A stretch of 60,000 nt of DNA from Symsagittifera roscoffensis (GCF_963678635.1 NC_087069.1:11783186-11843185), one strand, 5' to 3'. Shown: positions 34,373 through 46,345, counted from the first letter of the stretch. The notes: generated by a model from the sequence alone, not told the origin. Numbers and translations: made by a program.

Positions 34373-37330
34373 ATCTTGATGTGTTCATTGATGTTCCATT
34401 CATCAGCTCTACTGGGTAAGCGATCGTTGCAGAAGCGGATTTGCTCTGTGGTAATTTTTTGTGCGAAAAAAGTTGTCGTTACAAATTTGAAGTTTCCACT
34501 AGCTTCTGATCTTGGCTACTGAGTGTTTTTTCAGTTTTGACAACCAAAAAAATACACTGCGACATTTTTTTGGTTTCTTAATGTGTTACTGCAATGTGAG
34601 TTTACTGACGGTTCATGGGAGGACTAAGGTTTTGATTTTGGTCTTCATGTTTCTGAAATATGTCTTTTTTTGTGTTTGTTCTTGATGCGATCTTTTGTGG
34701 TACAAATTTTTTCATTCATTTTTCAGGACACTGTGTGGCTAATTAAGTCATCTTGATGTGTTCATTGTTATTACATTCATCAGTTCTACTGCGTTAGCGA
34801 TCGTTGCAGAAGCGGTTTGCTCTGTTGTAGTTTTTTTCCGGAAAAAGTTGTCGTCAAAAATTGGTAATTTCCACTGGCTTCTGGTCTTGGCTACTGAATG
34901 TTTCTTCAATTTTGACATCTTTGAAATACACAGCGCTGTTTTTTTGGTTTGTTAAGGCGTTGTGGGTATTTTGACGGTTCATGGTAAGTCTGGGTTTTTG
35001 ATTTTGGTATTTATGTTTTTGAAATATGTCTTTTTTGTGCTCATCCTTGATGCGATTTTTTGTGGTACAAATTTTTTCATTTTCCAGGACAGTGTGTGGC
35101 TAGTTAAAAAGTCTTGATGTGTTCATTGTTGTTCCAATCATCAATCATTAATTGCAGAAGCGGATTTGCGCTGTGGTGATTTTTTGTTCGAAGAAAGTTG
35201 TCGTCACAAATTGGTAGTTTCCACTAGCTTCTGGTCTTGGCTACTGAATGGTTCTTCAATTTTGACATCTTTGAAGTACACAGCGACAATTTTTTGGGTT
35301 GTTAATGCATTGTGGGTTTGCTGACAGTTCATGTGAGTACTATATTTTCGATTTAGTCTTTATGTATCTGCAATATATCATTTTTTGTGTTTACCCTTGA
35401 TGCGATCTTTTGTGGTACAAATTTTTTCAATTTTCAAGACATTCTGTTGCTAGTTAAGTCATCTTGATGTGATCATTGTTTTTCCTTTCATCAGTTTTAC
35501 TGGGTTAGTGATCCTTGCAGAAGTGAATTTGCGCTGTGGTGGTTTTTTGTCCTAAAAAATTTGTCGTCATAGTACTGGCAGTTTTTTTTCCTTTTTGGTC
35601 TTGACTACCAGACTTTCCTTGAGTTTTCATAAATTTGAAAGACAGAGCTGCCTTTTTGGGGTTGATGGGAGTACTAAGATTTTGATTTTGGTCTTCATGT
35701 TTCTGAAATATGTCATATTTTGTGCTTGTTCTTGATGCGATCTTTTGTTGTACAAACTTTTTCGTTTTTTAGGACACTGCACAAGAACAAGCACAAGAAA
35801 AAGCACAAAATATGAAATATTTCAGAAACATAAAGACCAAAATCAAAATCTTAGTACTCCCATCAACCGTCAGTATGCCCACAACGCATTAACACATTAA
35901 CAACCCAAAAAAAATTATCTTGATGTGTTCATTGATGTTCCATTCATCAGCTCTACTGGGTAAGCGATCGTTGCAGAAGCGGATTTGCTCTGTGGTAATT
36001 TTTTGTGCGAAAAAAAATTGTCGTTACAAATTTGAAGTTTCCACTAGCTTCTGATCTTGGCTACTGAGTGTTTTTTCAGTTTTGACAACCAAAAAAATAC
36101 ACTGCGACATTTTTTCGGTTTCTTAATGTGTTACTGCAATGTGAGTTTACTGACGGTTCATGGGAGGACTAAGGTTTTGATTTTGGTCTTCATGTTTCTG
36201 AAATATGTCTTTTCTTGTGTTTGTTCTTGATGCGATCTTTTGTGGTACAAATTTTTTCATTCATTTTTCAGGACACTGTGTGGCTAATTAAGTCATCTTG
36301 ATGTGTTCATTGTTATTACATTCATCAGTTCTACTGGGTTAGCGATCGTTGCAGAAGCGGTTTGCTCTGTGGTAGTTTTTTTCCGGAAAAAGTTGTCGTC
36401 ACAAATTGGTAATTTCCACTAGCTTCTGGTCTTGGCTACTGAATGTTTCTTCAATTTTGACATCTTTGAAATACACAGCGCTGCTTTTTTGGTTTGTTAA
36501 GGCGTTGTGGGTATTTTGACGGTTCATGGTAAGTCTGGGTTTTTGATTTTGGTATTTATGTTTTTGAAATATGTCTTTTTTGTGTTCATCCTTGATGCGA
36601 TTTTTTGTGGTACAAATTTTTTCATTTTCCAGGACAGTGTGTGGCTAGTTAAGAAGTCTTGATGTGTTCATTGTTGTTCCAATCATCAATCAACAATTGC
36701 AGAAGCGGATTTGCGCTGTGGTGATTTTTTGTTCGAAGAAAGTTGTCGTCACAAATTGGTAGTTTCCACTAGCTTCTGGTCTTGGCTACTGAATGGTTCT
36801 TCAGTTTTGACATCTTTGAAATACACAGTGACGCTTTTTTGGGTTGTTAATGCCTTTTGGGTTTTCTGACAGTTCATGGGAGTACTATATTTTCGATTTA
36901 GTCTTTATGTATCTGCAATATGTCATTTTTTGTGTTTATCCTTGATGCGATCTTTTGTGGTAAAAATTTTTTCAATTTTCAAGACATTCTGTTGCTAGTT
37001 AAGTCATCTTGATGTGATCATTGTTTTTCCTTTCATCAGTTCTACTGGTTTAGTGATCCTTGCAGAAGTGAATTTGCGCTGTGGTGGTTTTTTGTCCTAA
37101 AAAATTTGTCGTCATAGTACTGGCAGTTTTTTTTCCTTTTTGGTCTTGACTACCAGACTTTCCTTGAGTTTTCATAAATTTGAAAGACAGAGCTGCCTTT
37201 TTGGGGTTGATAATGCATTTTTTACTTGTCGATGTTACCTGGGAGTGCTTAATTTTTGATTTCAGTTTTTTCTGTGGAATCATGTCTTTTTATGTGTCTA
37301 TCAGTGATGCGGTTTTTCTCGTTACAAGTT
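34215..37330 (+). repeat. About 1541-bp duplicated block containing the inverted segment
   Basis: The junction ggacactgca at 34231 recurs at 35772 (1541 bp later), and the downstream landmark ttattacattcatcag at 34768 recurs at about 36313 (1545 bp). Private changes are shared, such as the deletion that turns gcggatttgctctg into gcggtttgctctg in both copies. The inversion therefore arose once and was then amplified with its flanks. Confidence 0.85.
35660..35919. repeat. Foldback, second module, with a type 2/type 1 hybrid arm
   Basis: The direct arm (35660-35733) is shorter than in the first module because a type 2 monomer (cctttttggggttgat) is fused to a type 1 monomer (ggttgatgggagtactaag); both parents share ggttgat at 35660-35666. 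The inverted arm (35781-35919) keeps its full length and ends acaacccaaaaaaaatt, slightly more complete than in the first module. The array then resumes in direct orientation at atcttgatgtg. Confidence 0.87.
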
Positions 37331-40300
37331 TTTCCATTTTTCATCACAGTGTCTGGTTAATATTATCATTTCGTTGCGCTCAATTTTATTCATTTTTTCA
37401 TTTTTACTGGGTTAGTGGTCGTTACACTAGTGAATTTGCGCTGGAATGTTTTTGTCTCAATAAAGTTATCACAAATTGGTAGTTTCCACTAGCTTCTAGT
37501 CTTGGCTACTGAATGTTTCTTCAGTTTTGAAATCTTTGAAATACACAGCGATAATCTTTTTGGGTAGCTATTGCATTGTGGGTATGCTGACTTGACAGTT
37601 CATGGGAGTACTGAGTTTTTGACTTAGGTCTTTATGTTTGTTAAAAACATCACTTTTGTTTATTCTTGATGCGATCTTTTGTGATACAAATTTTTTCATT
37701 TTTCAGGACATTGTGTGGCTGGTTAAGCCATCTTGATGTGTTCATTGTTGTTCCATTCATCAATTCTATTGGGTTAGCGATCGTTGCAGAAGCGGATTTG
37801 CTCTGTGGCGATTTTTTGTCCGAAAAAGTTGTCGTCACAAATTGGTTTTCTCCACTAGCTTCTGGTCTTGGCTACTGTATGTTTCTTCAGTTTTGACATC
37901 TTTGAAATACACAGCGACATTTTTTTAGGTAATTAATGCATTGTGGTTATGCTAATGGTTCATGGGAGTACTAAGTTTTTGATTGTGGTCTTTATGTTTC
38001 TGAAATATGTCATTTTTTGTGTTTATCCTTGATGCGATCTTTTGTGGTACACTTTTTTTTTTCATTTTTCAGGACCTTGTCTGACTAGTTAAGTCATCTT
38101 GATGTGTTCATTGTTATTGCATTCATCAGTTCTACTGGTTTAGCGATCGTTGCAGAAGCGGATTTGCTCTGTGGTAGTTTTTTTTCCGGAAAAAGTTGTC
38201 GTCACAAATTGGTAAATTCCACTGGCTTCTGGTCTTGGCTACTGAATGTTTTTTCAATTTTGACATTTTTGAAACACACAGCGCCGCTTTTTTGGTTTTT
38301 TAGGGCGTTGTGGGTATTTTGACGGTTCATGGTAAGTCTGGGTTTTTGATTTTGCTATTAATGTTTTTGAAATATGTCTTTTTTGTGTTCATCCTTGATG
38401 CGATTTTTTGTGGTACAAATTTTTTCCTTTTCCAGGACAGTGTTTGGCTAGTTAAGAAGTCTTGATGTGTTCATTATTGTTCCAATCATCAATCAAAAAT
38501 TGCAGAAGCGGATTTGCGCTGGGTGATTTTTTGTCCGAAGAAATTTGTCGTCACAAATTGGTAGTTTCCACTAGCTTCTGGTCTTGGCTACTGAATGGTT
38601 CTTCAGTTTTGACATCATTGAAGTACACAGCGACAATGTTTTGGGTTGTTAATGCATTGTGGGTTTGCTGACAGTTCATGGGAGTACTATATTTTCGATT
38701 TAGTCTTTATGTATCTGCAATATGTCATTTTTTGTGTTTATCCTTGATGCGATCTTTTGTGGTACAAATTTTTTCAATTTTCAAGACATTCTGTTGCTAG
38801 TTAAGTCATCTTGATGTGTTCATTGTTTTTTCTTTCATCAGTTCTACTGGGTTAGTGATCTTTGCAGAGGTGAATTTTCGCTGTGGTGGTTTTTTGTCCG
38901 AAAAAATTTGTCGTCATAGTACTGGCAGTTTTTTTTTTCCTTTTTGGTCTTGACTACCAGACATTCCTTGATTTTTCATAAATTTGAAAGACAGAGCTGC
39001 CTTTTTGGGGTTGATAATGCATTTTTTACTTGTTGTTGTTACCTGGGAGTGCTTAATTATTGATTTCAGTTTTTTCTGTGGAATCATGTCTTTTTATGTG
39101 TCTATCAGTGATGCGGTTTTTCTCGTTACAATTTTTTCCATTTTTCATCACAGTATCTGGCTAATATTATCATTTCGTTGTGCTCAATTTTATTCATTTT
39201 TTCAATTCTACTGGGTTAGTGGTCGTTACACTAGTGAATTTGCGCTGGAATGTTTTGTCTCAATAAAGTTATCACAAATTGGTAGTTTCCACTAGCTTCT
39301 GGTCTTGGCTACTGAATGTTTCTTCAGTTTTGACATCTTTGAAATACACAGCGATAATCTTTTTGGGTAGTTATTGCATTGTGGGTATGCTGACTTGACA
39401 GTTCATGGGAGTACTGAGTTTTTGACTTTGGTCTTTATGTTTGTTAAAAACATCACTTTTGTTTATTCTTGATGCGATCTTTTGTGATACAATTTTTTTC
39501 TTTTTTCAGGACATTGTGTGGCTGGTTAAGCCATCTTGATGTGTTCATTGTTCTTCCATTCGTCAATTATATTAGGTTAGCGATTGTTGCAGAAAAGGAT
39601 TTGCTCTGTGGCGATTTCTTGTCCGAAAAAGTTGTCGTCACAAATTGGTTTTCTCCACTAGCTTCTGGTCTTGGCTACTGAATGTTTCTTCAGTTTTGAC
39701 ATCTTTAAAATACACAACGTTGCTTTTTGGTTTGTTAAGGCGTTGTGGGTTTGCTGACAATTCAAGGGAGTACTATATTTTTGATTTTGGTAAGTATGTT
39801 TCTGCAATATGACATTTTTTGTGTTTATCCTTGATGCGATCTTTTGTGGTAAATTTTTTTTTCGTTTTTCAAGACATTCTGCTGCTAGTTAAGTCATCTT
39901 GATATGTTCATTGTTTTCCTTTCATCAGTTCTACTGGGTTAGTGATCCTTGCAGAAGTGAATTTGCGCTGTGGTGGTTTTTTGTCCTAAAAAATTTGTCG
40001 TCATAGTACTGGCAGTTTTTTTTCCTTTTTGCTCTTGACTACCAGACATTCCTTGAGTTTTCATAAATTTGAAAGACAGAGCTGCCTTTTTGGGGTTGAC
40101 AATGCATTTTTCACTTGTCGATGTTACCTGGAAGTGCTTAATTATTGATTTCTGTTTTTTTTTCTGTGGAATCATGTCTTTTTATGTGTCTATCAGTGAT
40201 GCTGTTTTTTCTCGTTATAAGTTTTTCCATTTTTCATCACAGTGTCTGGCTGATAATATCATTGCGTTGTGCTCATTTTTATTCATTTATTATTTATTCA

Positions 40301-43300
40301 ATTCTACTGGGTTAGTGGTCGTTACACTAGTGAACTTGCGCTGGAGTGTTTTTGTCTCAATGAAGTTATCACAATTTGGTAGTTCCCACTAGCTTCTGGT
40401 CTTGGCTACTGAATGTTTCTTCAGTTTTGACATGTTTGAAGTAGACAGCGACAATTTTTGGGTTGTTAATGCGTTGTGGGTGTGCTGACGGTTCATGGGA
40501 GTACTAAGTTTTTGACTTTGGTTTTTATGTTTGTTAAAAAAAATCATTTTTGTTTATTCTTGATGCGATATTTTGTGGTACAAATTTTTTCATCATTTTT
40601 CAGGATATTGTGTGGCTAGTTAAGCCATCTTCATGAGTTCATTGTGGATCCATTTATCAGTTCTACTGGGTTAGCGATCGTTGCAGAAGCGGATTTGGTC
40701 TGTGGCGATTTTTTGTCCGAAAAAGTTGTCGTCACAAATTGGTAACCTCCACTAGCTTCTGGTCTTGGCTACTGAATGTTTCTTCAGTTTTGACATCTTT
40801 GAAATACACAGCGATAATCTTTTTGGGTAGTTATTGCATTGTGGGTATGCTGACCTGACAGTTCATGGGAGTACTGAGTTTTTGACTTTGGTCTTTATGT
40901 TTGTTAAAAACATCACTTTTGTTTATTCTTGATGCGATCTTTTGTGATACAATTTTTTTCATTTTTCAGGACATTGTGTGGCTGGTTAAGCCATCTTGAT
41001 GTGTTCCTTGCTGTTCCATTCATCAATTATATTAAGTTAGCGATCGTTGCAGAAGCGGATTTTCTCTGTGGCGATTTTTTGTCCGAAAAAGTTGTCGTCA
41101 CAAATTGGTTTTCTCCACTAGCTTCTGGTCTTGGCTACTGAATGTTTCTTCAGTTTTGACATCTTTAAAATACACAGCGCTGCTTTTTTGGTTTGTTAAG
41201 GCGTTGTGGGTTTGCTGACAGTTCAAGGGAGTACTATATTTTCAATTTTGGTATGTATGTTTCTGCAATATGACATTTTTTGTGTTTATCCTTGATGCGA
41301 TCTTTTGTGGTAAAATTTTTTTCGTTTTTCAAGACATTCTGCTGCTAGTTAAGTCATCTTGATGTGTTCATTGTTTTTCCTTCCATCAGTTCTACTGGGT
41401 TAGTAATCCTTGCAGAAGTGAATTTGCGCTGTGGTAATTTTTTGTCCGAAAAAATTTGTCGTCACAGTACTGGCAGTTTTTTTTCCTTTTTGCTCTTGAC
41501 TACCAGACATTCCTTGAGTTTTCATAAATTTGAAAGACTGAGCTGCCTTTTTGGGGTTGACAATGCATTTTTCACTTGTCGATGTTACCTGGAATTGCTT
41601 AATTATTGGTTTCAGTTTTTTTTCTGTGGAATCATGTCTTTTTATGTGTCTATCAGTGATGCTTTTTTTTCTCGTTATAAGTTTTTCCATTTTTCATCAC
41701 AGTGTCTGGCTGATAATATCATTGCGTTGTGCTCATTTTTATTCATTTATTCAATTCTTCTGGGTTAGTGGTCGTAACACTAGTGAATTTGCGCTGGAGT
41801 GTTTTTGTCTCAATAAAGTTATCACAATTTGGTAGTTCCCACTAGCTTCTGGTCTTGGCTACTGAATGTTTCTTCAGCTTTGACATGTTTGAAGTAGACA
41901 GCGACAATTTTTGGGTTGTTAATGCGTTGTGGGTGTGCTGACGGTTCATGGGAGTACTAAGTTTTTGACTTTGGTTTTTATGTTTGTTTAAAAAATCATT
42001 TTTGTTTATTCTTGCGATCTTTTAAGGTACAAATTTTTTCATCATTTTTCAGGACATTGTGTGGCTAGTTAAGCCATCTTGATGTGTTCATTGTGGATCC
42101 ATTTATCAGTTCTACTGGGGTAGCGATCGTTGCAGAAGCGGATTTGGTCTGTGGCGATTTTTTGTCCGAAAAAGTTGTCGTCACAAGTTGGTAACCTCCA
42201 CTAGCTTCTGGTCTTGGCTACTGAATGTTTCTTCAGTTTTGACATCTTTGAAATACACAGCGACAATTTTTGGGTTGTTATTGCGTTGTGGGTTTGCTGA
42301 AAAATCATGGGACTACTATATTTTTGATTTTGGTCTTTATGTTTCAGCAATATGTCATTTTTTTGGTTCATCCTTGATGCGATCTTTTGTGGAAAAATTT
42401 TTTTCATTTTTTCAAGACATTCTGTTGCTAGTTAGGTCATCTTGATGTATTCATTGTTTTTCCCTTTAATAGTTCTACTGAGGTAGTGATCCTTGTAGAA
42501 GCGAATTTGCGCTGTGGTGATTTTTTGTCCGCAAAAATTTGTCGTCACAGTACTGGCAGTTTTTTTTTGGACTTGACTACCAGACATTCCTTGAGTTTTC
42601 ATAAATTTGAAAGACAGAGCTGCCTTTTTGGGGTTGATAATAAATTTTTTACTTGTCGATGTTACCTGGGAGTGCTTATTTTTTGATTTCATTTTATTTC
42701 TGTGGAATCATTTCTTTTTATGTGTCTATCAGTGATGCGGTTTTTCTCGTTACAAGTTTTTCCATTTTTGACCACAGTGTCTGGCTGATATTATCTTTTT
42801 GATGTGCTCATTTTTATTCATTTATTCAATTCTACTGGAGTAGTGGTTGTTGCACTAGCGAATTTGAGCTGGAGTGGTTTTGTCTCAATAAAGTTGTCAC
42901 AAATTGGTAGTTTCCACTAGCTTCAGGTCTTGGCTACTGAAAGTTTCTTCAGTTTTGACATCTTTGAAATAAACAGCGACGCTTTTTTGGGTTGTTAATG
43001 CCTTGTGGGTTTTTTGACGATTCATGGGAGTTCTGGGTTTTGATTTTAGTATTCGTGTTTCTGAAATATGTCTTTTTGTGTTCATCCTTGATGCGATTTT
43101 TTGTGGTACAAATTTTTTCAATTTTCAGGATAGTGTGTGGCTAGTCAAGAAATCTTGATGTGTTCCTTGTTGCTCCATTCATCGATTCCACTGAGTTAGC
43201 GATCATTGCAAAAGCGGATTTGCGCTGTGGTGATTTTTAGTCCGAAAAAAGTTTTCGTCACAAACTGGTAGTCTCCACTAGCTTCTGGTCTTGGCTACTG

Positions 43301-43333
43301 AATGTTTCCTCAGTTTTGACATCTTTAAAATAC
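37180..43333 (+). repeat. Array B, right part before the retroelement
   Basis: These are type 1 and type 2 monomers with secondary HOR spacings. The type 2 landmark gacagagctgcctttttggg recurs at about 37187, 38991 and 40076 (1804 and 1085 bp apart), and the type 1 landmark with gatctttttgtgatacaa-like sequence at about 37666, 39469 and 40929 (1803 and 1460 bp). These are close to 5, 3 and 4 monomers. The largest satellite-derived + frame here (41364-41768) is a chance read-through of two monomers. The array stops at 43333 inside the segment gacatctttaaaatac. Confidence 0.9.
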
Positions 43334-43881
43334 GGATCGGGCGCGTCCGTCTTCAAAGGCGGATCGGGCGAGTCCGTCTTTGCCGTTGTGTAGTTTAGCA
43401 ATACGGGCGAGTGGGTAATGCCCACGTGGGCTGTCGGGTTCGACTACCCAAACCAAGTCGCCGGTTTTCAGTGTGACATCCGAATCATTATGCCACTTTG
43501 CTCTCTTGTTGAGAGATGGTACATATTCACGCAGCCAGCGTGACCAAACTGCGTTAGCGTACGATTGTGCTCTGGCGTAACGCTTTTTATAGTCAAAGTT
43601 ATCTTCGAAACTTAACGACGGGAAGCTAGCTGCGCTGTGACCGAGAATGAAGTGATTCGGGGTGAGTGCCTCTAGGTCGTGCGGATCGGAACTGACCGGA
43701 GTGATCGGTCTTGCGTTAAGTAATTGTTCAACTAGGCAGAGCGTTGTTCCTAGAACTTCCTCAGTTAATCTCGTGTTGCCTAATATGTCGTACAACACTC
43801 GCTTAACACTTCTCACTAGCCGCTCCCAGGCGCCACCGTGATGAGGGGCACTGGGCGGGTTAAACTTCCACTTAATGCCCT
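43334..43881 (-). pseudogene. Integrase C-terminal remnant, truncated at both ends
   Basis: The fragment starts at about 43881 with residues of the late catalytic core (IKWKFNPPSAPHHGGAWERL). The Glu of GGAWE is probably the last member of the DDE triad of Pao-type integrases. The LVEQLLNARPI helix and a GDLVWVVEPDSPRGHYPLAR segment follow; the latter is typical of the C-terminal domain next to BEL/Pao integrases (DUF5641). The zinc-binding H2C2 domain and the first two catalytic Asp residues are missing: the frame is fused to the end of RNase H by a deletion, in a different reading frame from it. At the other end the frame runs into satellite after a doubled DG-ARS motif and stops at 43325. 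The open frame 43325-44047 includes about 56 upstream codons that are only RNase H DNA read in the wrong frame. It cannot make a working integrase. Confidence 0.9.
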
Positions 43882-45815
43882 CGTGTGCCGGTATCAGCTG
43901 GGTTATCACCACTGAGTACATCATTCCATTGATCAATGGTGGTGGACTCCAAGATTTCACCAGTGCGGTTTCCAACAAACACAGGAAGTTTGTTGCACGA
44001 GTTAAACCACTGGAGAACGGTGGTAGAATCAGTCCACATGAATACATTGCTTACTTTGAAAGTAAGCGCTTTCAAAATGTCTTCTTTGAGTCGAGTCGCA
44101 AGCAGAGCAGCCTGAAGCTCTAACTTGGGAATGGAGAGCATCTTCATAGGCGCTACACGGGCTTTCCCAAATACAAAAGCTAACTCGGTCTTTTGCGATT
44201 TAGCAAGTCGGGCTCGGAGAAACGATACGGCGCAAAAAACGTCCTGCGAACTATCACCGAACGTGTGAAGTTCACAGCAGTCGAACGGTTCGGTAAAGTA
44301 GCTACGAGGTATCGTCAGAGTACCTAATAGTGGAAGTCCTGAGTGCCAATCTAGAAATTGTTGTTTAATTTCCTCTGGGAGATCATCATCCCACTTTTGA
44401 CCACTGATTCTCCATATGTCTTTTAGTAAAAGGCGCGCTTTCACAGTATATGGAGCTACCAGTCCTATTGGATCAAAAACTGAGGAAACAAAACTCAACA
44501 CGGTGCATTGAGTAATTGCTTTATCTAGTGGTCGATCAACACCTCTACTTACTACTAGGGTATCTTTTACATGATCCCACCTGAGACCAAGAACATGCGA
44601 CGATTGGTCTGGACTCTTACAAATATCCTTAACTGACGGGTTGGACTCACGGTTGTCCGGATTAAGAGCGGTTGTAACTTCGGGTACCTTGCTAACAAAT
44701 TTTGTCAGGTTAAACCCACCTAATTTGAGCATTGCGACCAATTCTTTACTTAGGCTAAGAGCGTCAGCGGTATTTTCGAACGAGTCAAGATAGTCGTCCA
44801 TGTAAAACTTCTGGACAACGGCTGAAGCGGCTTCGGGGTATTCAGCTTGATTATCAGAAGCAGTTTTTTGTAGCGCAAAATTCGCACAAGTTGGCGAATC
44901 ACGAGCGCCAAAAATATGACGGGTGTATTGGTGAACCACCACACTTGAAGTGGGGTCCTCCCGCCACAAAAAACGGAGAGACGGTTGATCTCGCGCAAGT
45001 ACTCCAACTTGTAAGAACATACCTTCTATGTCCGCTGAGACGGCGTACTTGTGTTGACGGAACCTCAACAGTACAAAAATAAGATTTTGAAGGAGATCCG
45101 GGCCAACCAAGAGAGATCTATTTAAGGAAGTGCCATGAAATTTGGATGCTCCATTGAGCACACGGCGCACCTTGCCGGGTTTGTTCGGGTTCAAAACCGG
45201 ATGGTGTGGAAGATACCACTCACGTTCGGCTCGTGAGCTGGGATCGTGCGGGTTGACGGTTATGACATATCCTTTACTTATATCTTCTCTGATTGTTTCG
45301 GTATACTTCTCGCGAAGTAACGGATCTCTATCTAATCTTTTCACTAACGACTTTAATTGGGCTAATGAAGAATAATAATTGTTAGGCAAGCTAACATCAT
45401 TATCACTCCACAGCATCGGTACAGTGTAACGCTCACCATCGTGAACGGTTTCAGTTTTTAGGATCGACAAAGCACGCTTGTCTGCGGCGGAACGGGCATC
45501 TACTTGCTTGAACGCACCATACGACTCCAACTCATACCAAGTTTTGATTTGGTCGGTCAGAGAAGTATCGTCCGTGACGCAGTTAAAGGAAGAAGAATTT
45601 AAGGACGAACGATCAGGAGACGGACCACTAATGACCCAACCTATCGGAAGTCGGACGGCGCACGGTGAGTCAAGTTCATCTCCGAAGACATGTTCGAGGA
45701 GTCTTATCGCATGATAGAATTCCTGTCCTATAACTATCTCAATCTCTTTGTAATTATACGTAGTCGTCTTTAACGGGGCTAGTTGCGGGTATTTGACCTG
45801 CAATTCGGAAACGTT
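43872..45815 (-). CDS. pol: Reverse transcriptase / RNase H of BEL/Pao element
   Basis: This open frame of about 643 codons would copy element RNA into DNA and degrade the RNA strand. Counting from the CAG-preceding TTG codon at 45803, the reverse transcriptase shows SADIEGMF (catalytic Asp258), FGARDSPTCANFAL, and the active-site box FYMDDYLDSF (334-337). The Pao-specific connection follows (VSSVFDPIGLVAPYTVKA, about 439-456). RNase H follows with Asp516 (HTFGDSS), Glu562 (LELQAALLA), Asp592 (MWTDSTTV) and Asp637 (NPADTGTRG), so all four metal-binding acidic residues are present. There is no true start codon: upstream it is joined in frame to the protease through one TAA at 45816-45818, so it was part of a gag-pol polyprotein. 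It ends at 43872 because the integrase deletion put a stop directly after the TRG motif. Antisense frames overlapping it (for example 45142-45375 +) are shadows. Confidence 0.95.
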   Translation of the reverse strand, partial: NVSELQVKYPQLAPLKTTTYNYKEIEIVIGQEFYHAIRLLEHVFGDELDSPCAVRLPIGWVISGPSPDRSSLNSSSFNCVTDDTSLTDQIKTWYELESYGAFKQVDARSAADKRALSILKTETVHDGERYTVPMLWSDNDVSLPNNYYSSLAQLKSLVKRLDRDPLLREKYTETIREDISKGYVITVNPHDPSSRAEREWYLPHHPVLNPNKPGKVRRVLNGASKFHGTSLNRSLLVGPDLLQNLIFVLLRFRQHKYAVSADIEGMFLQVGVLARDQPSLRFLWREDPTSSVVVHQYTRHIFGARDSPTCANFALQKTASDNQAEYPEAASAVVQKFYMDDYLDSFENTADALSLSKELVAMLKLGGFNLTKFVSKVPEVTTALNPDNRESNPSVKDICKSPDQSSHVLGLRWDHVKDTLVVSRGVDRPLDKAITQCTVLSFVSSVFDPIGLVAPYTVKARLLLKDIWRISGQKWDDDLPEEIKQQFLDWHSGLPLLGTLTIPRSYFTEPFDCCELHTFGDSSQDVFCAVSFLRARLAKSQKTELAFVFGKARVAPMKMLSIPKLELQAALLATRLKEDILKALTFKVSNVFMWTDSTTVLQWFNSCNKLPVFVGNRTGEILESTTIDQWNDVLSGDNPADTGTRGH

Positions 45816-46214
45816 TTAAACATCGGGTCCTATATACATGTTGTGCTCAACGAAAGCGACAAACGAAAACGAAAACTCACTTTCATTGGGCTTTGCGGAA
45901 ACTTTCAAGTGAACTCGTTGAGTTTTAGATACCTTGGCTGAGTTAAAACCATCGGTCGTAACATTTACGGGCGTGCCAACTAATTTCAGACGTTCAACGA
46001 GTGCCGCGGAAACCCAAGAATGAGTGGAACCGGTGTCACAAAGTGCTAGTGCATTCGAATTTTCCAAACCAGAGGACACATTTACCAACGCAACGGGAAG
46101 AATACCTTTTGCAGTTCCCTCACAAGGTTTAACACAAGCTGCGTTGTTTGCAGAAGTAGTGTTTGTATTAGTTTGAGTCGATGGTGATCGGTCAGCCTCT
46201 TTTGGCGGGAAAAC
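45816..46214 (-). pseudogene. Aspartic protease region of BEL/Pao element
   Basis: The motif LCDTGSTHSWVS (codons 16-27 counted from the Met at 46088) is the catalytic Asp-Thr-Gly of retropepsin-like proteases of BEL/Pao elements (DUF1758 family), which cut the polyprotein. The same frame is open upstream to about 46214, covering a Thr/Asn-rich linker and a CVKPCEGTAKGILPVALV stretch that normally leads into the protease. It is separated from gag by a one-base frame change near 46214, and from the reverse transcriptase by the stop at 45816-45818. The position between zinc knuckles and reverse transcriptase fits the family order. The frame change is not at a recognisable slippery site, so I read it as a mutation. 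Confidence 0.9.
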
Positions 46215-46345
46215 TTTTCGGCTCCATGAAGAAGCACATTGTGAGTGCTCTCACAGTCCTGTTTTGGGCATTTTCTTGCCTTTTGGCACTTTCGGAAGGT
46301 ATGGTTGCCTTGTAAACAAGAAAAACAGAGCTTTTGTTCTGCTAC
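46215..46345 (-). pseudogene. Second and third zinc-knuckle region, cut off from gag by a stop
   Basis: Directly after the gag stop, in the same frame, comes CFSCLQGNHTFRKC (46327-46286), a perfect CX2CX4HX4C knuckle, followed by CPKQDCESTHNVLLH, the third cysteine/histidine cluster usual at this place in BEL/Pao gag. These nucleic-acid-binding knuckles belong to the nucleocapsid part. Their presence after the TAA at 46346 shows that the stop is premature rather than the natural end of gag. The frame then breaks near 46214. Confidence 0.9.

Noticed and set aside
43300-43400. 3' LTR of the element left of the integrase
   Set aside because: The integrase frame runs directly into satellite at 43333, and no match to the LTR at 50099-50443 occurs there.
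46205-46222. Programmed frameshift between gag and protease
   Set aside because: The region has a T-run and a C-run, but no X XXY YYZ heptamer in the gag frame and no evident downstream pseudoknot, and BEL/Pao elements usually encode one continuous polyprotein. A mutation is simpler.
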